NCBI GenBank assembly: GCA_002887195.1
Contig: PJAB01000815.1
Span: 1-20,335 of the forward strand
Length of the DNA stretch: 20,335 nt
Source of the DNA: Chrysochromulina parva
Lineage: Eukaryota; Haptophyta; Prymnesiales; Chrysochromulinaceae
Reading direction: 5' to 3'
Part shown: piece by piece, positions 9,209 through 17,649 of the stretch
Layout of the letters: each line of letters starts with the position of its first letter
How positions within the stretch are numbered: position 1 is the stretch's first letter
Notes under the pieces: generated by a model
Seen by the model: only the letters and a program-made list of their open reading frames with translations
What the model was told of the DNA's origin: nothing
Database searches by the model: none
Program-made: the position numbers and the translations under genes

Positions 9209-9429
9209 GGTCGCGCGCCCAGTGTGGCGAGCAAGCAGAACCCCCCCTTTCCTTTCGCGCGAAGTCAGGACAAGTCAAGTCAAGTCAAGTCAAGTCAAGT
9301 CAAGTCAGTCGAATCCCTCATGCTGTTCAACTCTCCGGGCCCCGATGCACAGGAGCCGGAGGTGATCCTGGATTCGCACCAAAACGAGCTTTCGCGCCAC
9401 TGCACTTTCACGAGCACTTTCCGACCCTT
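9209..9429. promoter_or_regulatory. Divergent promoter region between the LRRCC1-like and TIG/ankyrin genes
   Basis: About 220 bp separate two ATG codons facing away from each other (9208 minus, 9430 plus), so both 5' UTRs and promoters should lie here. It contains a run of Cs and Ts at about 9240-9252 and a CAAGT pentanucleotide array. I see no clear TATA box. Confidence 0.55.
9271..9305. repeat. CAAGT pentanucleotide microsatellite, 7 copies
   Basis: Seven uninterrupted copies of CAAGT lie in the shared upstream region of the two divergent genes. On the other strand the unit reads ACTTG. It could be a cluster of binding sites or a simple slippage product. Confidence 0.9.
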
Positions 9430-10858
9430 ATGCTGGCGTTGCACGAGCTGGCACTCGGAGCTGAGCTCGACCTGAGCGTACTCGACCTCTCCTACCTGTC
9501 CGAGGTGGCTCAAGCTGAGCTTGACGAGGCCGTGGAGGCCGCCGCGCTTGCCGAGGCCGCCGAGGCGACCGCGTGTTGCACCCTCTTTGAGAGTGTGATC
9601 GCTCATAAGATTTCGTGCTTCGTGGAAGCGCTCGGATCGTGCGGGCTGACGAGCGAGCTACGTCTTACCCAGCCGCCAAGTGGCGGGCCGCGTCTGATTA
9701 TTCTAGCGCCGTCTGATGCTGCGATGCAGAAACTGCCGCCCCGGATGCTCGCTGACCGCACCGCGCTTTATCGGCTGTGCTCGGCCCATGTGTGCACTGG
9801 CGGCATGGGCGCCGCGATGCACTCTCTCCAGGGCACGGTGCACTGCACCGACGGTGAGAGCACCATCGACGACGGCTGGCCAGCCCGCGTCGGCCACGCG
9901 CATGTCGTCGGGGCGGTGCCCTTCTCGCACGGGATGGTGCTCCTCCTAGACGCGGCGCTCTGGGCGCTCGACCTCGAGACTGAGGCACGATCCGAGCAGG
10001 TGTGGCAAAAAGCGGTGGTGCCCGCCCCGCAGGTCACTGCGTACGGTCCCATCGAGGCTGCCGAGGTCGAGTTCCAGGCGCAGCTCTACCATGTAGCGAC
10101 TGGGTCAGTGCTTCCCGAGGAGGCGCTGCGCGGCGGCCTCGTCCTCAGTGCCGGTGGCGGCGCGGCTGACGTCGCCGGCGGCAGCCCGCAGCACGTGGCG
10201 GTCTTCAAGGACCTCGTCATTGAGCACAAGCCCGCCTCCGCCGCACGCAAGAAGGCGACGAGCATCGATGAGCAACGCATGCAGCAGAATGCGTATGGGC
10301 TGACTTATACGCTTGTCCATCGTGCCTCTCGCCGCGTGCTGTGCGCTGTGCGCCAGCCGACGGCGGTGACGCTGCGCAATTCGTACCATACCCTCTCAGA
10401 GACCGAGAAGGCCTTCCGCCGCGAGTACAATAGCCGCACTAAGCCATCGCCCACCGGAGGTGATGCTACCGTCGCCGCCGCCACCGCCGCCGCCGCCGCG
10501 CCGTCTACCATCCAGGTTGCAGGCGGCGGCAGCGTGCCCAAGAAATCTCGCGGGGCACCGCTGATGAACGACCTGGGCTCCAGCGTGGCGCCGTCAGAGA
10601 CGGTCTCGAGCTTTGGCCCCGTCACGGGCGCCGAAGCGGGCGGCGAGTGGCAGCCGTTACTGTTTCGTCGATTCTCAGGTTCCCTCTCTGTGACTTCGGA
10701 TCAGTTCTCAGGTTCCCTCTCTGTGACTTCGGATCAGTTCTCAGGTTCCCTCTCTGTGACTTCGGAGCTTTCCTCTTCGGAGGAGCCAGCCAGTCTTCAT
10801 ACGCGCCGAAGCAGCGGTTCGAGCAGCGCTTCCTCCGTGCGCACCACGCCCACGCTGC

Positions 10859-10922
<64 letters not shown>

Positions 10923-12495
10923 GCGCGTCTTCGACATCTGTCCGAAGCGAGGGTCTTGCAGCGGCGGCACGGAGGTGTGGTTACATGGAGAACACCTGCA
11001 CCCAGGCGTGCGGGTGTGCTTTGGTGAGAGCGAGGCAGTGCGCGTCGTCGTGTGCTCTCCTTCGCTGCTCAAGTGCACCACAACGCCATGTGCCATGGGC
11101 CGCCTCGCTGAGCGGGTGGTCGAAGTGAACCTGATGACGAGCATCATCCACTCCGCTGCCGACGAAGGCGCGGGCGGTGCGCGCGGAGGTGCGGAGGCAG
11201 GTGCGCAGGATGATGAATGCATGCTCACGGACGCGCTCACGCTCGCAGCCTCCGCCTTTGTGTACTTTGCGCCTCCACCCGAGGATGGAGCGGATGGCAC
11301 GCGTGTTCGAGGGGCGGACGGAGGCGATGTCGAGATGGGCGGCGTTGGCATCGGACAAGGTGGGCGCACGGATGCGCTCAGCCTCAAACGCCGACTCGCC
11401 TCCATCCTCGAGCGCATCGACGACTCGATGGTGAATGGTGCGTATGATGAGTGGGGTGCCCACCACGGCGCTGCTGTTCTTGCCGACGCTGCTGCTCCCG
11501 ATGCCGTCGCCACCGACGAGCCTGCGGACGAAACCGACGAGCCTGCGGACGAAACCGACGAGCCTGCGGACGAAACCGACGAGCCTGCGGACGAAACCGA
11601 CGAGCCTGCGGACGAAACCGACGAGCCTGCGGACAGTGCCACTGACGCCCACCTATTGTCGGCGCATCGCGGGCGGCCCGTGACGCTCGCTGCCTTGCTC
11701 AGCACGCGTGACGAAATGGGCTGGAGTGCGTTACACCATCTGGCGGCCCTCGGCGCTGCTCGGGCCCTCGCAGCGCTTCTCGTGCGCCCTGGGTGCCCCT
11801 GGGACGCTCGCGACGCGCATGGGCACTGCCCACTACAGCGCGCCCTCGAGTATGGTCAGTCAACGGCCGCGCAGCTCCTCTGCCTGAGTCGCGCTCGCCT
11901 GAGCGCACCGTGGGTGCAATTGTGGCGGACGCTCGACACGACGCTCGTCACGACGCTCGACACGGCGGCGGGCCCGTCGGTGACAGGCGACGCAGCCATG
12001 CACGCAGCCGCTGCGTCGCCCAGCCTGGCTCCTGGCGCGCGTGCGCTGCCGCCGGAGCTGCAGGCGTTGTCGAGCGCTGCCGAGGCAAGCACGCACGCCT
12101 TCCGCGTGCTCTCGCAGCGGGCGCACACCCTCTCGAGCGCCCTCTCGAGCGCCCCCGGCAGCGACGGTGGCCACAGTAGCGGCGGACCGGGGGGCTTTGG
12201 GGACGCGGGCGCGGGCGCCGTAGCGAGCGCTCACCTCAGCGCCAAGTCGGAGCACCTCTACCAGCGCCTGCAGATGGCCGCGGGGCGATGCAAGGGGCCG
12301 GCCCACTCCAAACACGGAGCGGCGGGGCCACAGGACGGGGTGGACGGGGCCAAGGAGCCCAAGCAGGCCAGCCATCTTTGTCCAAGTGGAGTCCCGACCT
12401 CCAAGGCTATTTCCGCCGACGGGGGCTCGCAGCAGATGGACAATGAGAGCCGCCTTCGTCGCCTGCAGCGGGCCTTCACACCGCATGTGGTCTGA
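9430..12495 (+). CDS. Multidomain protein: FAS1-like, unassigned, IPT/TIG, ankyrin
   Basis: A 1021-residue single open frame from the ATG at 9430. Residues 50-180 resemble a fasciclin (FAS1) domain: LIILAPSDAAM, then CSAHVC, a glycine turn, and VVGAVPFSHGMVLLLDAAL, the usual order of the FAS1 H1 and H2 boxes; no signal peptide precedes it. Residues 190-335 (EVEFQAQLYHVATG, FKDLVIEHKP, YGLTYTLVHRASRRVL) look beta-rich and are unassigned. Residues 335-480 are Ser/Ala-rich with three 11-residue repeats, then about 19 prolines. Residues 499-573 look like an IPT/TIG Ig-like fold (VFDICPKRGSCSGGTEVWLHGE.. and a CxFG core). Six ETDEPAD repeats lie at about 693-737, and ankyrin repeats at about 750-816 (DEMGWSALHHLAALGAARALAALL, DAHGHCPLQRALEYG). 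IPT/TIG followed by ankyrin recalls CAMTA or NF-kB transcription factors, but no CG-1 or Rel signature is visible. Function unknown; it could be a nuclear or cytoplasmic regulator. Confidence 0.75.
10672..10766 (+). repeat. 33-bp in-frame tandem repeat, 3 copies, each with CAG|GT
   Basis: Copies at 10672-10704, 10705-10737 and 10738-10766 (the last partial) encode FSGSLSVTSDQ twice and FSGSLSVTSE once. The copies are identical where they overlap. Each has TTCTCAG|GTTCCC, a possible acceptor and donor, so whole units could be removed by splicing without changing the frame. Confidence 0.95.
10864..10923 (+). repeat. CCG/CCA trinucleotide run coding poly-Pro
   Basis: About 19 consecutive Pro codons immediately before the IPT/TIG-like domain, probably a flexible or stiff linker. 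Confidence 0.9.
11515..11634 (+). repeat. 21-bp tandem repeat coding ETDEPAD, 6 copies
   Basis: Near-identical copies of GACGAGCCTGCGGACGAAAC encode an acidic 7-residue unit between the IPT/TIG-like region and the ankyrin repeats. Low divergence points to recent expansion. Confidence 0.95.
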
Positions 12496-12937
12496 AGGTA
12501 TAAATGACGAAACCAAACCCAAACCAAGACGGTGTGATGTCGGGGGAATTTTTGCGAAGCCTCCCCCGCTGATGCTTTCTCTGTTTCTCATTATCGCCAC
12601 CCGGGGACTGCACGTGGCCCTCGGGCTGGGCAGGCTCAGAATTACTTGCCATACTCTGCACGGACCCCAACGAAACCTCCCCAAGGAGCAAGGTGCTCAG
12701 ACAGGAATACAGCATGGAGGAGAAGGCAGAGCAAGGACAGGGCAGAGGTGGTAGGGCCACAGCACATCCCACTGCAACGTAAAAGAGGGTCATATTTAAA
12801 AGGTCATGGGTGTCGTCCGACGATCGTGTTATCGGCAAGATGCGTTTAGTCAAACGCACAATCCGAATCTCAGATTCACCACTTCGCGTTCTCTCCCCAG
12901 CACCCTCCCATCCTTCCGCACACGTGTTCCATCGCAG
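12496..12937. promoter_or_regulatory. Intergenic spacer with a TATA-like box before the plastid-type gene
   Basis: About 440 bp between two plus-strand genes. The first part should hold the 3' UTR of the TIG/ankyrin gene; a run of ACC/AAC-type words lies at about 12517-12530. A TATTTAAAA sequence at 12793-12801 could be the TATA box of the next gene, giving a 5' UTR of roughly 110 nt. I see no ORF or RNA gene with support. Confidence 0.45.
12793..12801 (+). promoter_or_regulatory. TATA-like element
   Basis: TATTTAAAA, standing out from GC-rich surroundings, about 137 nt before the chosen ATG. If used, transcription would start near 12825, after the in-frame ATG at 12806, which favours the start at 12938. 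Confidence 0.4.
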
Positions 12938-13726
12938 ATGTTGGGCGTAATAGGCGTGGGGCTGCTAGCGCTCATGCCAGTTCCGAACGCGCCGCGTCTG
13001 CGGCCATCGGCCGGTCGACGCTCGGCAACAAGTTCGGTACGGCTCTACCTCGAAATGCAGAAAACGGAGGCCGTCAAGGCGTGTGCCATCTCGACCCTCG
13101 CTGGCGGCCTGGCATCGATTCCTTTGTCGCCGTTGGCCTTGTCCCTCACCGACCAGGTCGAGTACATAAGTTCAGAATACGTTGGTTTCGAAGTTGGGTT
13201 GCTGTTGGCGCAGCTAGGCCTCTTCGGTGCAGTCTATCGCTGCACCGTCCGCAGCGATGACAACAGCATGCTCAGGCAAGGCGCCGTAGGCGCATTCGCT
13301 TTGTGCCGCGCAATCGCATCTCTCCCTCCTTCGGACTATTGGGACAGCTCGTTAACAAAGCAGCTGGCCGTCTACTTTGGAGAGGGGTGGCTCGTCTTTG
13401 GGTTCGCCGCCGTTGCGCTCGAGTATGCCTTTTCACGCGGTGATGTCCTGCCTGTCCCCGGCATTGGTTTGCCACAAGATGGAGATGGCTACGACGGTCC
13501 CATTCGTGGCTTCGTAGGCGGCTTCTCGGACTTCTTCGGCCTGAGGGGTCGTGGCTACCGCATGCCGCTCGACATGCCGCCGTACGAAAGCCAAGGCTAT
13601 GGCGGCAACCCGTACTACGGACCCAATCTCCCCCCCGACTACAACGGCATGGTGCGGCCGACGCGCCGTGACCCGCGAATGCTCCGGAGTTACCGGCGGA
13701 GCCGGGACGGCTACGATCTGTTTTGA
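12938..13726 (+). CDS. Predicted plastid membrane protein with bipartite targeting, function unknown
   Basis: 262 residues. I choose the ATG at 12938 over the in-frame one at 12806 because it gives an N-terminus that looks like a signal peptide (MLGVIGVGLLALMPVPNA) followed by a basic, Ser-rich stretch (RLRPSAGRRSATSS), the pattern of plastid proteins that first cross the ER in algae with complex plastids. No Phe follows the likely cleavage site, unlike the usual diatom or cryptophyte motif. Three to four hydrophobic segments follow: about 47-66, 77-97 (FEVGLLLAQLGLFGAVYRCTV), 105-123 and 141-165. The stretch YRCTVRSDDNSMLRQGAVGAFALCRAIASLP recalls conserved plant and cyanobacterial membrane proteins of unknown role, but this is from memory and not certain. 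The tail (about 175-262) is rich in Gly, Tyr, Pro and Arg and probably disordered. Confidence 0.7.
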   Translation: MLGVIGVGLLALMPVPNAPRLRPSAGRRSATSSVRLYLEMQKTEAVKACAISTLAGGLASIPLSPLALSLTDQVEYISSEYVGFEVGLLLAQLGLFGAVYRCTVRSDDNSMLRQGAVGAFALCRAIASLPPSDYWDSSLTKQLAVYFGEGWLVFGFAAVALEYAFSRGDVLPVPGIGLPQDGDGYDGPIRGFVGGFSDFFGLRGRGYRMPLDMPPYESQGYGGNPYYGPNLPPDYNGMVRPTRRDPRMLRSYRRSRDGYDLF

Positions 13727-14510
13727 GCCATGGCGTGCCCGTGATCTCCATTCGTGTGCTAGGCCGTGGCAAGTGGTTTGCTTTGTAGCGCATCGGCGTT
13801 AGCCATTTGCGCTTTGGGCGTTTGGGGCTCCGATGGCCTCGCCGCCGCGGGGGCCGATGGTCTCTCATGGGCCCGCGGGAAGCTTCCCTTTCTCTCAAGT
13901 CCCCGGTAGTGTTTTGGTCTCTCATGGTGTCCGATTGATTGTGTGCGCGCGCTGCAGCATCGATCGCTGCCGCCGCCGCCGAGCGGCGCGCGATTTACGG
14001 TGCTCCTCCTTTTATCATCGAGCGTATATCGTAATTATGAATTATGAATCCGCCGGCGTTGATCGCTCGTCACTGTCACTCTTTCCATTCTCCACATACG
14101 TCATACCGCCCGCCCTGCCCGCTCCCGGGCCGCACTGGCGACCGTGGACGCTGCACGCTGGACACGTGACACATGTTGACACCTGTGCTGGTTGCGGGTT
14201 CAGAATACCAAGATAGCTTGATCCTTGAATTGCGCCATGCCGCCCCGCACCGCCGTCGCCGAGCGCGGCGCACCACGGCACCCCGACGAGCGGGACGGCG
14301 CGACCGGACGTCGCGTGCGGATGATCACGCGACGTTGGCGCACACACCCCCACAGGTCACACTCACATCTCACATAGGAGGCACACACACACACATCGGG
14401 CAGCCCGTAACAGACCCACTTCACATTCACGCGATTCAGTGGCGTGTCTCAAAGTACGGTTGAGACGGGTCCATGCGCGCGAGAAGATGCCGCCTCAGCT
14501 GCTCGAGGAC
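13727..14510. other. Long spacer between convergent genes, no gene recognised
   Basis: About 780 bp, the longest gene-free stretch in the window, between the 3' ends of the plastid-type gene and the poly-Gln gene. It holds a 13-nt direct repeat (TGGTCTCTCATGG at 13858 and 13915), an AT-rich patch near 14020-14050, and a CA-rich stretch with a short (CA)n run near 14382. Open frames are short and without recognisable domains. No tRNA, rRNA or AATAAA signal was found. Confidence 0.5.
13858..13927 (+). repeat. 13-nt direct repeat pair
   Basis: TGGTCTCTCATGG occurs at 13858-13870 and 13915-13927, 57 nt apart, in the spacer. No role is apparent. Confidence 0.8.
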
Positions 14511-15109
14511 TCAGCCAAATTCAAAGGTGCTTGCCAGGTGGGCCCCACGTCCGCCCGACGCGTGCGCGCGACCAGCACCGGCCGCCCGCTCCTCGTACCC
14601 CATCTGGTCGCGCGGCGAGGGAGCGCGGCGCTCTGGCGTGAACGCGCGAGCCTGCTTCTGCCGCGCACGGAGGGCTGCTGTGCTGCCTGCCTCGTACTCG
14701 TCCTCGGGAGCGCGACGCGGTGAGTTGCCTCGAGCCATGCCTCCTCGGCCGTTCATTGGCCCCCGGCCGCGCTGCTCCGGGGCCGAGGCATCCCAGGCAT
14801 CCGAGCCCAGGCTGATCGTTGAGCGCCGCCCATGCTCCGCATGCTCGTTTTGAGGAGGGCTGTTCACATCGCGATGCCCGTCAGCCGCAAGGCGAGCGAA
14901 TCCGCCGGCCGCGGGCGCGTTCACATTGGCGCGAGGCGATTCCCGCCCGCGCATGCGGCTTCCTGGGCGTGCGTTGCGAGGCGACGGCTGGTCAGCTCCC
15001 CATACGCCACCTCCAAGGTGATCACCCATCGAAGACTTCTTTGCACGAGGAGTCGGGGATTTCTCTGCAGGGCGAGGCGAGGGCGCGCGGCCGCGCATCG
15101 GCTGCTGCC

Positions 15110-15159
<50 letters not shown>

Positions 15160-15563
15160 ACCTGCTGCATCGAGAGCCTCTGTGCCATCATCTCCTGATC
15201 CTGTTGATACCGCTGCTGCTGCTGCTTTTGAGCGATCATCATCTGCTGCTGTTGCATTTGCAGCTGGTGTTTCGCCTGCTGCTGTTGGAGCATGTGCTGC
15301 TGCCTCATCGCCGCTTCCTGCTGTTGCTGCCTCATCTGCTGCTGGAGATGCATCTGGTACTGACGCTCCTGCTCCTGCTGGGCGCCAGTGTGATAGTCAT
15401 CACGGGCTTCAGCCTGCGCCAGCCGGTCGAGGAAGTCGCCGCCCTTGGGCCTGGGATCGCCTCCCTTAGAGGCCGCCGGCTTGTCGGGCTGGGCCCACGG
15501 GCTGTCATTCGAGAAAATCCCGCTATCGCGGTTCCCACGGGCGCCTGCAATGTACTGTGGCAT
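14511..15563 (-). CDS. Gln-rich, largely disordered protein of unknown function
   Basis: 350 residues from the ATG at 15563; the frame runs open further up, but only to a GTG at 15614, so the ATG starting MPQYIAGARGNRDSGIFSND is the natural start. Residues 1-60 are the only part that looks conserved or structured. Residues 55-165 are very rich in Gln and Met with Arg, Glu and Lys, likely a long helix or coiled coil, and end in about 17 consecutive Gln. The rest is rich in Arg, Ser, Pro and Gly with several SPR, TPR and RGR motifs that resemble proline-directed kinase sites and RNA- or microtubule-binding tails. No catalytic domain or membrane segment is seen and I do not recognise the family. 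The continuous frame with a composition distinct from its shadows supports a real gene. Confidence 0.65.
15112..15159 (-). repeat. CAG/CTG trinucleotide run coding poly-Gln
   Basis: About 16 uninterrupted TGC/CTG units on the plus strand, read on the minus strand as CAG codons for Gln. More interrupted CAG repeats flank it on both sides for about 250 bp. Confidence 0.95.
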
Positions 15564-15754
15564 GGTTCGCGCGTGCGAATATCGAACGCATCGACTTTTG
15601 GGAAATCCAAACACGTCGACTAAATTGGGAGAAAGCCGGTCCCCTCTATTTACATGCAGTTCATCGCGGGATTTTTAGGGAACCTTTTTTCTGGTTGTGT
15701 CCTGCTAACGGTTTCACACCTGGACCTGCCCCGCGCGAATCTTCCACACTTCGC
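15564..15754. promoter_or_regulatory. Divergent promoter region of the poly-Gln and esterase genes
   Basis: About 190 bp between divergent start codons (15563 minus, 15755 plus). It is less GC-rich than the genes around it and contains CTATTTACATG near 15645 and a T-rich stretch GGATTTTTAGGGAACCTTTTTTC near 15670-15690. Either could be core promoter sequence, but no motif is decisive. Confidence 0.45.
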
Positions 15755-17593
15755 ATGCTGCGGTCGACAGCGACGTTGGTGGTGTGCGCGAGAGCTTACG
15801 GCGGCGACCGATTAGTGCCGGATCGAGCAAGTAACGCCTCCTCGTGCACCGTGTGCGAAGCATCGCCGTGGCGCAGCGTTGCACGAGTGGTCCGAGCTGC
15901 AGATGGCGTTCAAGCAGTGCAGATAACGGCATTTTCTGACGACGGCCGCCGAAAGCTGTCCGGCGGCGATGCATGGGAGGTCGCATTCTCTGGGGAAAGA
16001 ACTCACTGGCGTGTGCAGGCAGAAGACCTTGGGCAAGGCATCTACATTGCATCGGTGGGAAGTCCGCATATCTGGGGTGAGGCTTTGCTGCAGGCGTTGC
16101 CGACCCTCCTGTGGACTACCAAGTCCGACAGCTTCCTTGAGCAACGCTGGGACCAACAAAGCCTCGATTACAATAGGGGCTCGGATGTGACCCTTCGCAG
16201 CTTCCGCACCTGCACAACCTCGTCTTTGGGCGATGAGATCTGCGAAGGCATGCAGTGCGTCTCGCAATCGATGCCACCGTTGAATATAACGCTCGACGAG
16301 TTCCCAGAGCGACAGACGACTGGCGCACCTTGCAGCAGCGATGAGGCTGCGGGTGTTTGGATTCAATCGTCTACAATGAACCGGCGACACGCCGGCGGGC
16401 GGCTGCACGCCGGTGCGACTGGCGAAGATCAAGACGTGCGGTGGGCGTGGCAATGGAGCGCCCCTATGCCCTGTGGTTCACGCGGCACCTGCAGCCGGCA
16501 AGAGGCTGCCGTCTGCCTCTCGAATCGCCGCCTCCTCCTCCTCGGGGATTCGACCTTGTTCGGCGACTACCTAGAGCTGTGCGCCGTCGTCGGCAACCAA
16601 CACGAGGGGTTTTGCAAGCGTGTGGAAAGGCTGGCGGAGCATTTGGGCAACGGCACCGGGGGTGCTGAGTACTTGCGGCAGCAGGCTGATGATGCACGGG
16701 TCGTGTGGGCGGATCCCCTGCTCATCCCCAATCACTTTGGACTTGAATTGGTCGTGGGCACTGACTGGCTCATCGATGCATGGAGCTGCTTCTTCTCTTC
16801 GCTGCACGGCTGGGTGGTCGTCATCGGCTCCGCAGCACACGACGTCGCGCCCCTGACCTACCTCGACGGCACGAAGAGCCCACGCGCGTCGAAAACGCTC
16901 CGGATCGCCCCCCTCGAGAGGTATCGTCTGAACATTCGCCGACTAGCTTTTGTCTTTGAACGGGCGCGGCGGCTTAGGGCCGCCATGCTGACCAACGTGA
17001 AGCTCGTACAGACGCCGCTTGGGAACGCCACCAACACCACCTCGCTGCTCGTCCAGCACAGGAGGCTGTTGACGCGGATTGACGAGCGCAGGAGCCCCCT
17101 GAACAGTACCAACGCAACCAACACGACCGGTGCGGCCAATGTAACGTATGGCGTAGAGACTATGCTGGCCCCACCTGTCCATTTCATTTGGCGTCAGTCA
17201 ACCTATGCCAATCTGGCTGCGCAAGGCTGCGCCAAGGGTGGATACCCAACAAGCTACCCGGTGCTCGTACAGCGCATGAATGAAATTGCGCGCATCGCCA
17301 TGCGTAATGCAGACGTGGCTGTGTGGGATGAGCCGGCGCTGCTGACCGCGAGCGCGCCGAGCGCGGCCTTTCACGATAGCATCCACGTTGATGTGTGCCA
17401 CTTTGTCTTTGAGCACTTGACGGGCAAGGAGCGGATGGCAAATTATATAAAGTGCCTGCAGCGACGGGAGGGTGGCCAGCGGTCCGCCGATGAGCCGCTG
17501 CTGCAGAATCACAGCGGGTTCCACGAGGGAGTCAACTTGGCCATCATACATAGCTTGCTCAAGCAGCTTGGCTGCCCATGTGCTGGCGGGTGA
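15755..17593 (+). CDS. NXPE-like protein: filamin-type domain plus PC-esterase (SGNH) domain
   Basis: 612 residues from the ATG at 15755. The frame is open to an upstream ATG at 15557, but that start overlaps the divergent gene and lacks a targeting signal, while MLRSTATLVVCARA looks like a short signal peptide. Residues 48-105 fit a filamin-type Ig fold (ITAFSDDGRRKLSGGDAWEVAFSG, then GQGIYIASV). Residues 260-560 fit a PC-esterase/SGNH domain: LLLLGDSTLFGD with nucleophile Ser266, and DSIH with Asp541 and His544 completing the triad. Filamin fold plus PC-esterase is the architecture of animal NXPE proteins; related SGNH enzymes (plant TBL, animal CASD1) add O-acetyl groups to glycans. I infer a Golgi or secreted glycan acyltransferase or esterase. 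A cluster of N-glycosylation sequons (NATNTTS, NSTNATNTT, NVT at about 425-465) supports a lumenal location. No TM helix is clear apart from the signal. Confidence 0.8.
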   Translation: MLRSTATLVVCARAYGGDRLVPDRASNASSCTVCEASPWRSVARVVRAADGVQAVQITAFSDDGRRKLSGGDAWEVAFSGERTHWRVQAEDLGQGIYIASVGSPHIWGEALLQALPTLLWTTKSDSFLEQRWDQQSLDYNRGSDVTLRSFRTCTTSSLGDEICEGMQCVSQSMPPLNITLDEFPERQTTGAPCSSDEAAGVWIQSSTMNRRHAGGRLHAGATGEDQDVRWAWQWSAPMPCGSRGTCSRQEAAVCLSNRRLLLLGDSTLFGDYLELCAVVGNQHEGFCKRVERLAEHLGNGTGGAEYLRQQADDARVVWADPLLIPNHFGLELVVGTDWLIDAWSCFFSSLHGWVVVIGSAAHDVAPLTYLDGTKSPRASKTLRIAPLERYRLNIRRLAFVFERARRLRAAMLTNVKLVQTPLGNATNTTSLLVQHRRLLTRIDERRSPLNSTNATNTTGAANVTYGVETMLAPPVHFIWRQSTYANLAAQGCAKGGYPTSYPVLVQRMNEIARIAMRNADVAVWDEPALLTASAPSAAFHDSIHVDVCHFVFEHLTGKERMANYIKCLQRREGGQRSADEPLLQNHSGFHEGVNLAIIHSLLKQLGCPCAGG

Positions 17594-17649
17594 GACCTAC
17601 TACGTAGCTTCAGTACGACAGTGTAGGTCCTATCGGAAGGCGAGGACCT
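17594..17649 (+). repeat. Competing inverted repeats in the esterase 3' UTR
   Basis: GACCTAC (17594-17600) is complementary to GTAGGTC (17623-17629), while AGGTCCT (17625-17631) is complementary to AGGACCT (17643-17649). The middle arm is shared, so only one of the two 7-bp stems can form at a time in RNA. The stems are short and may be chance. Confidence 0.5.

Noticed and set aside
10797..11705. Minus-strand frame of 302 codons rich in SSAGSSVS and Gly
   Set aside because: It is the reverse reading of the ETDEPAD and poly-Pro repeats of the plus-strand gene; no independent coding signal.
14185..14215. GCGGGTTCAGAATACC as a tRNA T-arm
   Set aside because: No matching acceptor stem, D-arm or anticodon arm upstream, and no internal A box.
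15557..15754. N-terminal extension of the esterase frame from the ATG at 15557
   Set aside because: It would overlap the start of the divergent gene and has no signal peptide or conserved pattern; the Met at 15755 begins a signal-like sequence.
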